A stretch of 64,000 bases of DNA from Hoeflea sp. 108 (GTDB lineage: Bacteria; Pseudomonadota; Alphaproteobacteria; Rhizobiales; Rhizobiaceae), in assembly GCF_000372965.1 (NCBI RefSeq), contig NZ_KB890025.1, positions 355,523 through 419,522 on the forward strand, read 5' to 3'. The translations under genes were made by a program, and so were the position numbers. The notes under the pieces were generated by a model that was not told the origin of the DNA, searched no databases, and saw only the letters and a program-made list of their open reading frames with translations. This document shows positions 17,526 to 25,947 of this stretch, piece after piece. Positions within the stretch are counted from its first letter, which is position 1. Every line of letters starts with the position of its first letter.

Positions 17526-18518
17526 TCAGGCGATCTCGATGACGACGCGACCGCGGATCTGGCCGGCGAGGATCCTGTTGGCGAGTTCGGGCAACTCACC
17601 CATCTTGTGGACTTCGGTCATCGCGGCGAGCCTGGTCTTGTCCAGGTGGTCGGCGAGTGTCTGCCACGCCCGCCTGCGCTTCGGCATCGGCGCATAGACG
17701 GAATCGACGCCGATCAGCGTCACGCTGCGCAGGATATGCGGCATCACGGTTCCGGGCAGGTCGGCGCCGCCGGCGAGGCCGCAGGCGGCGACTGCGCCGC
17801 CATAGACGGTCTGCGCCAGCACGTTGGCGAGCGTCGTCGAGCCGACCGAATCCACCGCACCGCTCCAACGCTCCTTCTGAAGCGGGCGGACCTCGGCTGC
17901 GAGTTCAGCACGATCGAGGAAGGAGGTCGCGCCGAGTGAGCGAAGATAGTCGTGGGTCTCGACCCGGCCGGTCGAGGCGGTGACGAGGTAGCCTTTCGCG
18001 GCGAGCAGGCTGACCGCCGTCGAGCCGACGCCGCCGGCTGCACCCGTCACCAGCACCTCGCCCCTGCCCTTTTCGATCGCGCCCCAATCCTCCAGGGCGT
18101 CGACACAGAGAGCCGCCGTATAGCCGGCGGTGCCGATCGCCATCGCCTGTTCCATGGTGAAGCCATCGGGCAGAGGCAGTAGCCATTCGGGCTTGAGGCG
18201 CTGGAAGCGCGAATAGGCGCCCCATTCGGTTTCGGACATGCCCCAGCCATTGGCGACGATCTTGTCGCCCGGCTTCCAGTTCGGCGAGCGCGACTCGACC
18301 ACCGTGCCGGCGATGTCGATGCCCGCGACCATCGGCAGGCGGCGGGCGATGCGGCCCTTGCCTGAGATGGCAAGGCCGTCCTTGTAGTTCAGGCTGGAAT
18401 AGCTGATTTCGACCAGTACGTCGTTGTCGGGCAGGTCGGACATGGCGATCTCGCGGAAACCTGCCCGTGGCTTGCCCTCGACATCCTCGATCATCAATGC
18501 GGTGAAGCTGGCGGTCAT
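17526..18518 (-). CDS. acuI: AcuI/YhdH-like NADPH:quinone/acryloyl-CoA reductase
   Basis: A 330-residue medium-chain reductase without zinc ligands. The dinucleotide motif is VTGAAGGVGSTAV. Early motifs SSLNYKDGLAISGKG and GIDIAGTVVESRSP are those of the YhdH/AcuI group, which reduces acryloyl-CoA to propionyl-CoA. In this neighbourhood it could detoxify an acryloyl-type intermediate. The CysE-like gene follows on the same strand after 46 bases. Confidence 0.85.
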   Translation of the reverse strand: MTASFTALMIEDVEGKPRAGFREIAMSDLPDNDVLVEISYSSLNYKDGLAISGKGRIARRLPMVAGIDIAGTVVESRSPNWKPGDKIVANGWGMSETEWGAYSRFQRLKPEWLLPLPDGFTMEQAMAIGTAGYTAALCVDALEDWGAIEKGRGEVLVTGAAGGVGSTAVSLLAAKGYLVTASTGRVETHDYLRSLGATSFLDRAELAAEVRPLQKERWSGAVDSVGSTTLANVLAQTVYGGAVAACGLAGGADLPGTVMPHILRSVTLIGVDSVYAPMPKRRRAWQTLADHLDKTRLAAMTEVHKMGELPELANRILAGQIRGRVVIEIA

Positions 18519-18653
18519 GGCAAGGCTCCGTTTGTCTGCAGGCGGTCGCGGGTGGCGCCGTCAGGCCGAGGACAACATGGCTTGGTGTGCTACCGCAACC
18601 CTACTAGAGTCGACTGACAAAGCAGGAGGGGCGGCGGCGCCGTTCGAAAATTC

Positions 18654-20033
18654 ATGGCCACCCCAAAAGATCTGGTTCTCGCGGCACTCGCATCCAGGAT
18701 TGACCGGACCGCAATCCTCACCGGCAACGACATCGATGCCCGCTATCGCGAGGATCTCGCGGGCAAGCCGGGGGCAAGTCCGGAACTTGTGTTCCGGCCG
18801 CGCACGACGTTGGATATGTCCGCCATGCTCTCCGCTTGCAATGCCGCCGGCCTGCCGCTGGTCGTCCAGGGTGGTCGCACCGGCCTGTCGGGCGGCGCAC
18901 GCGTGCTCGCGGGCGAGGCGGTGATGTCGCTTGAGCGCCTGACCGAGCTCAGCGAGGTCGACACCGTCTCCGCCTCCATCGTCGCACAGGCAGGCGTGCC
19001 GCTGCAACTGGTGCAGGAGCGTGCCGATGCGGCCGGCCTCATGTTCGGTGTCGATATCGGTGCGCGCGGCACGGCGACCATCGGCGGCAACATCGCCACC
19101 AATGCCGGCGGCATCCGGGTCCTGCGTTACGGCAGCTCCCGCGCCCAGGTGCTGGGACTGGAGGCGGTGCTTGCCGACGGCACGGTGCTGTCGTCGCTGA
19201 AGGGCCTGGCCAAGGACAATTCAGGCTACGACCTGAGCCAGCTCTTGATCGCCAGCGAAGGCACGCTTGGCGTGGTGACCCGCGCCTGCCTGAGGTTGCA
19301 TCCGAAGCCGGTCACCCAGGCCGCCGCCTTCTGTGCCCTGCCCTCGCTGGACGCTGCGCTCGCTTTGCTTGCGATGCTGCGCGGGCGGCTGGGAAACCTG
19401 CTGTCCGGCTTCGAGGTCATCCTCAATCCGCTGATGGAGGAGATGGTTTCTCATCTCGGCCTGCAGGCGCCTCTGGCGCTGACTTCGCCCGTCTATGTGC
19501 TGACCGATATCCAGGGCATGATGCCAGGCCTCGACGAGGAAGCGTTCACGGAAGCTCTGTCGCAGGCACTTGAAGACGGGATGGTCGAGGATGTGATTCT
19601 GTCGCAGTCGGAACGCGAGTTCGACGCGTTGTGGTCGCTGCGCGAGGATTGCAACACCTTTCTGTTCGGCATCGAGGCGATGCTCAGTCTCGACGTCAGC
19701 GTGCCGCTGCCGAAGATGTCGGCATTCGTCGAGGCGGCACTGGCGGCCCAGGCCAAGGCCGATCCCGAGGCGAGGAGCTACATCTTCGGCCACCTCGGCG
19801 ATGGCAACCTGCACTACACGGTCAAGACCGATGCCTATGACGTGGTGACGGACGCGGTCTTCGGCTGCGTGGCGGCCGTTGGCGGATCGATCTCGGCCGA
19901 GCACGGCATCGGTCTCGACAAGAAGCCTTGGCTGCATCTGACGCGCAGCCCGGACGAACTGTCGGCGATGCGACGGTTGAAACACGCGCTCGATCCAAAC
20001 GGCATCCTCAATCGCGGCCGCATCTTCGACTGA
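18654..20033 (+). CDS. FAD-linked 2-hydroxy acid dehydrogenase (GlcD / D-2-hydroxyglutarate dehydrogenase family)
   Basis: A 459-residue flavoprotein. The N-terminal FAD_binding_4 domain has VVQGGRTGLSGGARV and GGNIATNAGGIRVLRYG. The C-terminal FAD-oxidase domain ends with the metal/substrate motifs GHLGDGNLHYTV and EHGIGLDKKPWL. These motifs place it with D-lactate, glycolate and D-2-hydroxyglutarate dehydrogenases. It diverges from the AcuI-like gene across 135 bases. The physiological acceptor is probably an electron-transfer flavoprotein or quinone. The substrate is not readable from the sequence. Confidence 0.88.
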   Translation: MATPKDLVLAALASRIDRTAILTGNDIDARYREDLAGKPGASPELVFRPRTTLDMSAMLSACNAAGLPLVVQGGRTGLSGGARVLAGEAVMSLERLTELSEVDTVSASIVAQAGVPLQLVQERADAAGLMFGVDIGARGTATIGGNIATNAGGIRVLRYGSSRAQVLGLEAVLADGTVLSSLKGLAKDNSGYDLSQLLIASEGTLGVVTRACLRLHPKPVTQAAAFCALPSLDAALALLAMLRGRLGNLLSGFEVILNPLMEEMVSHLGLQAPLALTSPVYVLTDIQGMMPGLDEEAFTEALSQALEDGMVEDVILSQSEREFDALWSLREDCNTFLFGIEAMLSLDVSVPLPKMSAFVEAALAAQAKADPEARSYIFGHLGDGNLHYTVKTDAYDVVTDAVFGCVAAVGGSISAEHGIGLDKKPWLHLTRSPDELSAMRRLKHALDPNGILNRGRIFD

Positions 20034-20128
20034 TCAGCGGTTACGGATCGCGGCGATGAATCGATGGCGTTCCATCGATTCATAAGTCTCATTGGACGGT
20101 GGTGTCGCTGCGGGCGATTCTCCTGTGT

Positions 20129-20374
20129 ATGGAACCGTCCTCGACCACGCTGCACCTCGAACGCATCGACGCCAGCCGCAACATGGCGCGGTTCTACCGC
20201 CTATCGGTGGAGCCGTCTTTGTTCGGCGACGCGGCGCTGGTTCGCGAGTGGGGCCGCATTGGCACCCTTGGTCGTCGGCGGCTTGACCTGTTCGCCGATG
20301 CCTCCTTGGCGGGACAGGCGCTGCGAAGGCTATCTGTTGCCAAGCTGCGGCGCGGTTATCGGGATGTCGGTTGA
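20129..20374 (+). CDS. Small WGR-domain protein
   Basis: An 81-residue protein that is almost entirely a WGR domain (LHLERIDASRNMARFYRL ... REWGRIGTLGRR). WGR domains occur in PARPs and in bacterial MolR-like proteins and are thought to bind nucleic acid. I recall free-standing copies beside repABC modules in rhizobial plasmids. The start is uncertain: no clear ribosome binding site precedes the ATG at 20129, and a start at 20099 adds ten hydrophobic residues. Its stop codon lies inside the first parS-like palindrome. Confidence 0.7.
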   Translation: MEPSSTTLHLERIDASRNMARFYRLSVEPSLFGDAALVREWGRIGTLGRRRLDLFADASLAGQALRRLSVAKLRRGYRDVG

Positions 20375-20385
20375 CAGCTGTCAAC
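20370..20385. promoter_or_regulatory. parS: parS-like centromere palindrome, copy 1
   Basis: GTTGACAGCTGTCAAC is a perfect 16-bp palindrome that fits the GTTNNNNGCNNNNAAC pattern of RepB-binding parS sites on repABC plasmids. It lies 325 bases before repA and overlaps the WGR-gene stop codon. The rest of the gap up to 20709 holds the repA leader: GTTAA and TTAAC arms at 20457-20472 and a TTGACT that could be a -35 box, but no gene. Confidence 0.85.
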
Positions 20386-20709
20386 GCGTCGCGCCGATCT
20401 GTTCGGCAATGCAACGAGCCATGTCCGGCAAGCTTTGTTTCGGTGCCGTCCAAATGGTTAATTCGTGTTAACTATAAACAAGTTGACTCGACTCGGGCTC
20501 TCCAGCACCCTTGTTACGGTAAATCATCGTAATTCGATGCGTACGGCGTAACCACGAAATCCCTCCGTTATCCACGGCCTGACACGTAGAAATTGGCGAA
20601 GGCGTAACCCGGATTCGGATTCCGCGGCGAATCGGCGCATAAACAGGAGCAAGGCTTAAGCGGTGCGTCGCCAGACGAATGCCGCACGGGCCGAAAGGGG
20701 ACTAGAGAC

Positions 20710-21957
20710 TTGCTAGGGGCAGTTCAGACACAGGCGATCCATGCCGGTGAGGAACCGGAGGTCGTGGCGACCGACCGGGCTATTGCGCGGGACGCAGAGA
20801 TGTTGTCGGCGCAGTTGCAGGCAATGCGCGACCGGCTGTTTTCGCCGAGTTCCAAGAAGGCTCTGCGCAAATTTTCGAGCGGCGAGGCTGCCCGACTGAT
20901 TGGCGTTTCCGACGGCTATCTGCGCCAGCTCTCGATCGCGGGCGAGGGACCGCAGCCTGAGACGGGGGCCGGAGGCCGCCGCTTTTATGCACTCGATGAT
21001 ATCAATGCCTTGCGCCGGCATCTCGCCGAGCAGAACCCCTCCAAGGGCCGCCATTACCTGCCGCGCCGCGACGAAGGCCGCGGCGAGCATCTGCAGGTGA
21101 TCGCCGTCACCAACTTCAAGGGCGGTTCGGGCAAGACCACGACCAGCACGCACCTCGCCCAGCATCTGGCGCTGGCCGGCTACCGCGTGCTCGCCATCGA
21201 TCTCGATCCACAGGCGTCGATGTCGGCGCTGTTCGGCTACCAGCCGGAGCTCGACCTCAACGGCAACGACACGCTTTATGGCGCGATCCGTTATGACGAC
21301 GAGCGCCGGCCGTTGGCCGACATTATCCGTCGCACCTATTTCGACGGGCTCGACCTGATCCCGGGCAATCTCGAGCTGCAGGAGTTCGAGCACACGACGC
21401 CGCAGATGCTGGCGGCACGCCAGGCCGGCGACGGCAAGCCTATGTTCTTCGCCCGGGTGCAGGCCGCACTGCAGACGGTGGCCGACGACTACGACGTGGT
21501 GGTCATGGACTGCCCGCCGCAGCTCGGCTTCCTGACCCTGTCGGCGCTGTGTGCGGCAACTTCCGTGCTGGTGACCATCCACCCGCAGATGCTCGACGTG
21601 GCATCGATGAGCCAGTTCCTGTTCATGACCGCCGACCTTTTGTCGGTCGTGCGCGAGGCCGGCGGCGAGCTGAACTTCGACTTCATGCGTTATCTGATCA
21701 CCCGCTACGAGCCCAATGATGGGCCTCAGACGCAGATCGTCGGTTTCCTGCGCTCGCTGTTCGGCGACCGCGTGCTGACGGCGCCGCTGGTCAAGTCGAC
21801 GGCGTTCTCGGATGCCGGTCTCACCAAGCAGACGCTCTACGAGGTGGCGCGCGAGAGCTTCAGCCGCGCCACCTACGACCGCGCCATGGAGTCGTTGACA
21901 GCTGTCAACGGCGAGGTCGAAGGCCTTGTTCTCAAGGCCTGGAACAGGGCGGCGTGA
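20710..21957 (+). CDS. repA: Plasmid partition ATPase RepA
   Basis: A 415-residue ParA-type Walker ATPase. An N-terminal helix-turn-helix-like region (about 55-110, FSSGEAARLIGVSDGYLRQL) precedes the deviant Walker A KGGSGKT (137-143), with further motifs AIDLDPQASM and VVMDCPPQLG. The start is TTG at 20710 with AGGGG about 10 bases upstream. RepA segregates the plasmid with RepB and represses the repABC operon. Ten bases separate it from repB. A second parS-like site lies inside its last codons. Confidence 0.95.
   Translation: MLGAVQTQAIHAGEEPEVVATDRAIARDAEMLSAQLQAMRDRLFSPSSKKALRKFSSGEAARLIGVSDGYLRQLSIAGEGPQPETGAGGRRFYALDDINALRRHLAEQNPSKGRHYLPRRDEGRGEHLQVIAVTNFKGGSGKTTTSTHLAQHLALAGYRVLAIDLDPQASMSALFGYQPELDLNGNDTLYGAIRYDDERRPLADIIRRTYFDGLDLIPGNLELQEFEHTTPQMLAARQAGDGKPMFFARVQAALQTVADDYDVVVMDCPPQLGFLTLSALCAATSVLVTIHPQMLDVASMSQFLFMTADLLSVVREAGGELNFDFMRYLITRYEPNDGPQTQIVGFLRSLFGDRVLTAPLVKSTAFSDAGLTKQTLYEVARESFSRATYDRAMESLTAVNGEVEGLVLKAWNRAA
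21894..21909. promoter_or_regulatory. parS: parS-like centromere palindrome, copy 2 (inside repA)
   Basis: A second exact copy of GTTGACAGCTGTCAAC, in the 3' end of the repA coding region, where it encodes part of SLTAVN. Two identical 16-bp palindromes 1.5 kb apart, both at the repABC locus, strongly support them as the RepB-binding sites. Confidence 0.85.
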
Positions 21958-21967
21958 GGAGGCGGGC

Positions 21968-23023
21968 ATGGCATTGAACCGCAAGGACCAGCTCAGGGCT
22001 CTGTTCGGCGCCGGCGACCCGCCTGCAGCTCCGGCGGAGCCGCTTGATCGCGCCCCGGAAACGAAGTCGGCCGAGCCGGAGGCAGCGCGTCCGCGTAGCG
22101 CGTCCGGGGCGGTCAAGGCCATGGGCCTGTCGCTCGGTGGGCTGTCCAAGGAGATCGAGGAGGCGCGCAGACTCAAGGAAAGCCTCGATGGCGCCGAGCG
22201 GGTCTCGAAGATCGACGCCGCGCTGATCGACACCTCCTTCGTCACCGACCGCCTCGATCATGGCGGCAAAGACGAGGAGTTCGAGGCGCTGGTGGCGAGC
22301 ATCCAGCAATCGGGGCAGCAGGTTCCGGTGCTGCTCCGGCCGCATCCCGACAAGCAGGGGCGCTACCAGACGGCCTATGGCCATCGCCGCGTGCGCGCCG
22401 CAGGGCGGCTTGGCGTGCCCGTTCTGGCGATCGTCAGGCAGCTCTCCGACATCGAGCTGGTGCTTGCCCAGGGCAAGGAAAACAGCGAGCGCCGTGACCT
22501 TTCCTTCATCGAGCGGGCGCTGTTTGCCCATGAGCTGATTGCACGCGGCTTCGAGCGTGGTGTCGTCCAGGACGCGCTGTCACTGCACAAGGCCGAGATG
22601 ACGCGCTTCCTGCAGGTGGTTGAGGCCGTTCCCGAATACATCGTCCGCGCCATCGGCGCTGCGCCCAAGATCGGTCGCCCGCGGTGGATGGCGCTGGCCG
22701 ATCTGCTCAAAGGCGAGGCCGCTTTGGTCAAATCCAACGACGAAGTGGCCAGCGAGCGCTTCCGCGCCGCTTCGAGTGACGAGCGTTTCAACATGCTGTT
22801 CATGCGCCTTCAGCGCAAAGGAATGGCGGTTGGCAGTTCAGCCCGCGAAATCCGTGACGGGAAGGGCAGGGCGGTGGCCCAGCTGACCATGTCCAAAGGC
22901 AAGGCGCGGGTCGATTTCGTGGATAAATATGGCGACGGGTTCGACGATTTTCTGGACGAGGAGCTGCCCAAGCTGTTGGAAAGGTTCAGCGGGGTCAGCG
23001 GCAACGTGGCCGGCGAACGTTAG
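21968..23023 (+). CDS. repB: Plasmid partition protein RepB
   Basis: A 351-residue ParB-family DNA-binding protein. The N-terminal ParB/Spo0J nuclease-like domain spans about 85-180 with the arginine motif AYGHRRVRAA and GKENSERRDLS. Next comes the central helix-turn-helix region (FERGVVQDALSLHKAEMTRFL). The N-terminus MALNRKDQLRALFG is typical of RepB. The ATG at 21968 follows GAGGAGG, while an earlier in-frame ATG overlaps repA. It binds the parS-like palindromes and stimulates RepA. Confidence 0.95.
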   Translation: MALNRKDQLRALFGAGDPPAAPAEPLDRAPETKSAEPEAARPRSASGAVKAMGLSLGGLSKEIEEARRLKESLDGAERVSKIDAALIDTSFVTDRLDHGGKDEEFEALVASIQQSGQQVPVLLRPHPDKQGRYQTAYGHRRVRAAGRLGVPVLAIVRQLSDIELVLAQGKENSERRDLSFIERALFAHELIARGFERGVVQDALSLHKAEMTRFLQVVEAVPEYIVRAIGAAPKIGRPRWMALADLLKGEAALVKSNDEVASERFRAASSDERFNMLFMRLQRKGMAVGSSAREIRDGKGRAVAQLTMSKGKARVDFVDKYGDGFDDFLDEELPKLLERFSGVSGNVAGER

Positions 23024-23142
23024 TTTTGTCCACACCTGGCCGAATCGGGCGCATGATCACGGTCATCGCCCCGGCCGATGTGGAGCGTGCTGAGTAAGAG
23101 TTAGATGCGTAAGGGATTGGGAAAAGAAGGATAACCGGCAAG

Positions 23143-23200
23143 AAAAAGGCCCCCGAAACGTCGCCATTCCGGAAGCCCTCATCAATGTAGCGATTGTGAG
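23143..23200 (-). ncRNA. Candidate counter-transcribed RNA (IncA / RepE type) controlling repC
   Basis: On the minus strand a stem of 11 pairs including G-U (23167-23177 with 23148-23158) and loop 23159-23166 is followed by five T residues (23147-23143). This is an intrinsic terminator. A TTGACA at 23227-23222 could be the -35 box of a promoter starting near 23200. The position, antisense in the repB-repC gap, is where repABC plasmids encode the small RNA that limits repC expression. The 5' end is estimated. Confidence 0.75.
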
Positions 23201-23284
23201 AGAATCATTTCCGGGCCGACTTGTCAACCGCTGGACACGTTCCGGAAGGTCTTTGGCTTGCCTCCGATTGAGGTAAACGAGGAA

Positions 23285-24493
23285 ATGATCGAGCACATCT
23301 CGACGACGCCCTTTGGGCGGCGGTCGTTGACGCGTGCCATGATGGCAGGGCAAAGGGCCGCAGAAAGCTGCGCGGCTGGGGCCAGTGCCAACAAGTGGCA
23401 GGTCTTCAGGGCCGTTTGCGAAGCCAAGGCCATGCTGGGCGCCAGCGATCGCGCCCTGGCCGTCTTGAACGCGCTGCTGAGCTTTCACCCCGACACGGAT
23501 CTCGTGGAAGGGGAGGGGCTGGTGGTGTTTCCATCCAACGCACAGCTTGCCTTGCGGGCCCATGGCATGGCGCCGGCGACGCTCAGGCGGCATCTGGCCG
23601 TGCTGGTCGATTGCGGCCTTGTGGTTCGCCGCGACAGCCCCAATGGCAAGCGTTACGCCCGCAAAGGCGTTGACGGCGAGATCGAGCAGGCCTTCGGCTT
23701 CGACATGACGCCGCTTCTGGCGCGCGCCGCGGAATTCGAACGCCTGGCGGAGACCGTGCGTGCCGAGCGGCGGGCGCTTCTGCTGGTCAGGGAGCGCATC
23801 ACCATTCTGCGCCGGGACATCGGCAAGATGATCGCCTTTGGCCTCGAGGAGGGCATTGCGGCCGACTGGCAGCGCCTGCACATTGAATTCCGGCAGATCG
23901 TGGGTGCCATCCCGCGTACGGCGAGCCGCCTGGAGCTGGAGCCTATTGCTGCGGAGCTTGCGGTTTTGGCCCAGGAGGTGCGCAAGGCATTGGAAAGCCA
24001 CGTTAAAACTGAAGAAATAAGCGCCAATGAGTCTCATTCTGAGCGCCACATACAGAATTCAAATCCACAACACCTTGATATTGAACCCGGCCTCGACAAA
24101 GGCCACGGGACGACCGCCGAGCCAAAACTGGAGATGAAGAACCAGCCGCCAACGGGATATCCGCTTGGCATGGTGCTGCGTGCCTGCCCCGATATTGCGG
24201 ATTATGCCCGAAACGGAATTTCCGGCTGGGGCGAGCTGGTGGAAACGGCAAATCTGGTGCGCGGCGCCCTTGGCGTCAGTCCGGATGCATGGGATCAGGC
24301 CTGCGAGGCAATGGGGGCGGTGGATGCCGCGATCATGGTGGCAGCGATGCTGCAGAAGGGCGAGGCGATTTCCAGCCCCGGCGGCTATCTGCGCAGCCTG
24401 ACCGCCAAGGCACGATCGGGCGAATTCTCGATCGGCCCGGTGCTGATGGCCCTGCTGCGGGGCAGGGGAGGGGTCCAGGCCAAGGCGGGGTGA
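23285..24493 (+). CDS. repC: Replication initiator RepC
   Basis: A 402-residue initiator. The N-terminal motif STTPFGRRSLTRAMM and the following KWQVFRAVCEAKAMLG match RepC of repABC plasmids. An N-terminal winged-helix-type DNA-binding region is followed by a variable linker (about 240-300, polar, with NESHSERHIQNSN), then a conserved C-terminal helical domain (SPGGYLRSLTAKARSGEF). The ATG at 23285 fits the family N-terminus; a TTG at 23258 in the same frame is an alternative. RepC probably acts at an origin within its own coding region. It ends 3 bases from the convergent ATPase gene. Confidence 0.93.
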   Translation: MIEHISTTPFGRRSLTRAMMAGQRAAESCAAGASANKWQVFRAVCEAKAMLGASDRALAVLNALLSFHPDTDLVEGEGLVVFPSNAQLALRAHGMAPATLRRHLAVLVDCGLVVRRDSPNGKRYARKGVDGEIEQAFGFDMTPLLARAAEFERLAETVRAERRALLLVRERITILRRDIGKMIAFGLEEGIAADWQRLHIEFRQIVGAIPRTASRLELEPIAAELAVLAQEVRKALESHVKTEEISANESHSERHIQNSNPQHLDIEPGLDKGHGTTAEPKLEMKNQPPTGYPLGMVLRACPDIADYARNGISGWGELVETANLVRGALGVSPDAWDQACEAMGAVDAAIMVAAMLQKGEAISSPGGYLRSLTAKARSGEFSIGPVLMALLRGRGGVQAKAG

Positions 24494-24496
24494 GTG

Positions 24497-25663
24497 TCAG
24501 TGGAGCTTTGACAGCTCCGCCGCAGCCGCCGTCAGCGGCATGGCCTCTACATCGTGGGGCAAAGGAAATGTTTCCGTGCCCGGGTAGATGAGGATGCGGC
24601 GGTCGGGCTTGATGTCTTCGCTCGCCATGTGAAAACCTTTCTCGACTTTGGGCGACAGGCTGCGCTTGATCTCGATGGCCCAGACGGCGGCGCCCGGCAG
24701 GGTAAGCAGGACGTCGATTTCGGCCCCGGCCGAGGTCCGATAGAAGTTCATCTGCGTGCCTGAAGGGGCGGCGGCCGACAGGGTTTCGATGACAAAGCCT
24801 TCCCAGCTGCCGCCGGCGACGGGATGGCCGAGGAGCTGTTCTTGCGTTCCGAGCCCGAGAAGCGAATGGGTGAGGCCGCTGTCGCGCACATAGACCTTGG
24901 GCGACTTGACCAGGCGCTTGGAAACATTGGCGTGCCAGGGCTCGAGGCGGCGGACAAGCAGCAGGTCGACGAGGAGGTCGAGATAGGACGCGACCGTCTT
25001 GCCGTCGATGCCGAGCGCGCGGGCGAATTCGGCTGCATTGAGCAGGCCGGACTGGTGGTGGGCGAGCATGGTCCAGAAGCGGCGCAGGGTTTCGGCCGGA
25101 ATACGCGGGCCGAGCATCGGGATGTCGCGCTCAAGGTAGGAGCGGATGAAATCCTGTCGCCAACGCAGGCTGGCGCGATCGTTGGCGGCGAGAAAGCTCT
25201 CGGGAAAGCCGCCGCGAACCCAGAGCGTCGAGATATCCTGGGGCGGAACTTCGAGGCCGTCGAGCGGGTGCATCTCTAGATAGGCGATGCGCCCGGCAAG
25301 CGTTTCGCTCGATTGCTTCATCAGGTCGATGGAGGCCGAGCCGAGCAAAAGAAAGCGCCCCGTGCGCAATCCGCTGCGCCGGCCACGGTCGATCAGCCCG
25401 CGCAGGTTCTGGAACAGGCCGGGAAGGCGGTGGACTTCGTCGAGGATGACGAGCTTGTCTTCATGGCCGGCAAGGTAGAGCTCGGGCTCGGTCAATTTGG
25501 TGCGATCGGCATCGGATTCGAGATCAAGGTAGATCGAGGGCCGTGTCTCGGCGATCTCCAGCGCAAGCGTGGTCTTGCCGACTTGGCGCGGGCCCAGCAA
25601 GGCCACGGCAGGCGAGCTGTCGAGCAATTCGAGGACTTCAGGGGTAATTCTGCGCGTAATCAT
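24497..25663 (-). CDS. AAA ATPase with DUF4143 domain
   Basis: A 388-residue protein starting MITRRITPEVLELL. The N-terminal AAA_14 ATPase domain has P-loop ALLGPRQVGKTTLAL and Walker B LVILDEVHRL. The C-terminal DUF4143 domain shows the nuclease-like segment EIDVLL ... WAIEIKRS. These proteins are common on plasmids and in genomic islands and have no firmly known role. The start has no clear ribosome binding site, and upstream in-frame ATGs exist up to 25750. It stands alone and converges with repC. Confidence 0.8.
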   Translation of the reverse strand: MITRRITPEVLELLDSSPAVALLGPRQVGKTTLALEIAETRPSIYLDLESDADRTKLTEPELYLAGHEDKLVILDEVHRLPGLFQNLRGLIDRGRRSGLRTGRFLLLGSASIDLMKQSSETLAGRIAYLEMHPLDGLEVPPQDISTLWVRGGFPESFLAANDRASLRWRQDFIRSYLERDIPMLGPRIPAETLRRFWTMLAHHQSGLLNAAEFARALGIDGKTVASYLDLLVDLLLVRRLEPWHANVSKRLVKSPKVYVRDSGLTHSLLGLGTQEQLLGHPVAGGSWEGFVIETLSAAAPSGTQMNFYRTSAGAEIDVLLTLPGAAVWAIEIKRSLSPKVEKGFHMASEDIKPDRRILIYPGTETFPLPHDVEAMPLTAAAAELSKLH

Positions 25664-25947
25664 CCTTGCATTTATGGAGTCCGATTCCGTATTTGCAAGG
25701 AAAAACTCAGTTGCAGTAAGACCGACCGGCAGGCTTTGCTGGTGTTGCATGCGCAGAACGCTACCGGGCGGTCAGGGCAGGGGAGGAAGCCAGGGTTCTG
25801 CATGCACCAGCTTTGGTGGCCCCCCAGGCAGAGCCCCCGCATTTTATTGTTCCAAAGCGTTCTCTTCGAACAGCGGAAACGGCCCGATCTTGCAGTCTCG
25901 GTGCAATTCTCGCCGGAAAACCGCTTCGCTCTTGCGCTGGAATTGCT

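Noticed and set aside
20713..22245. 510-codon open frame on the minus strand
   Set aside because: Antisense to repA and the start of repB; no recognisable protein features.
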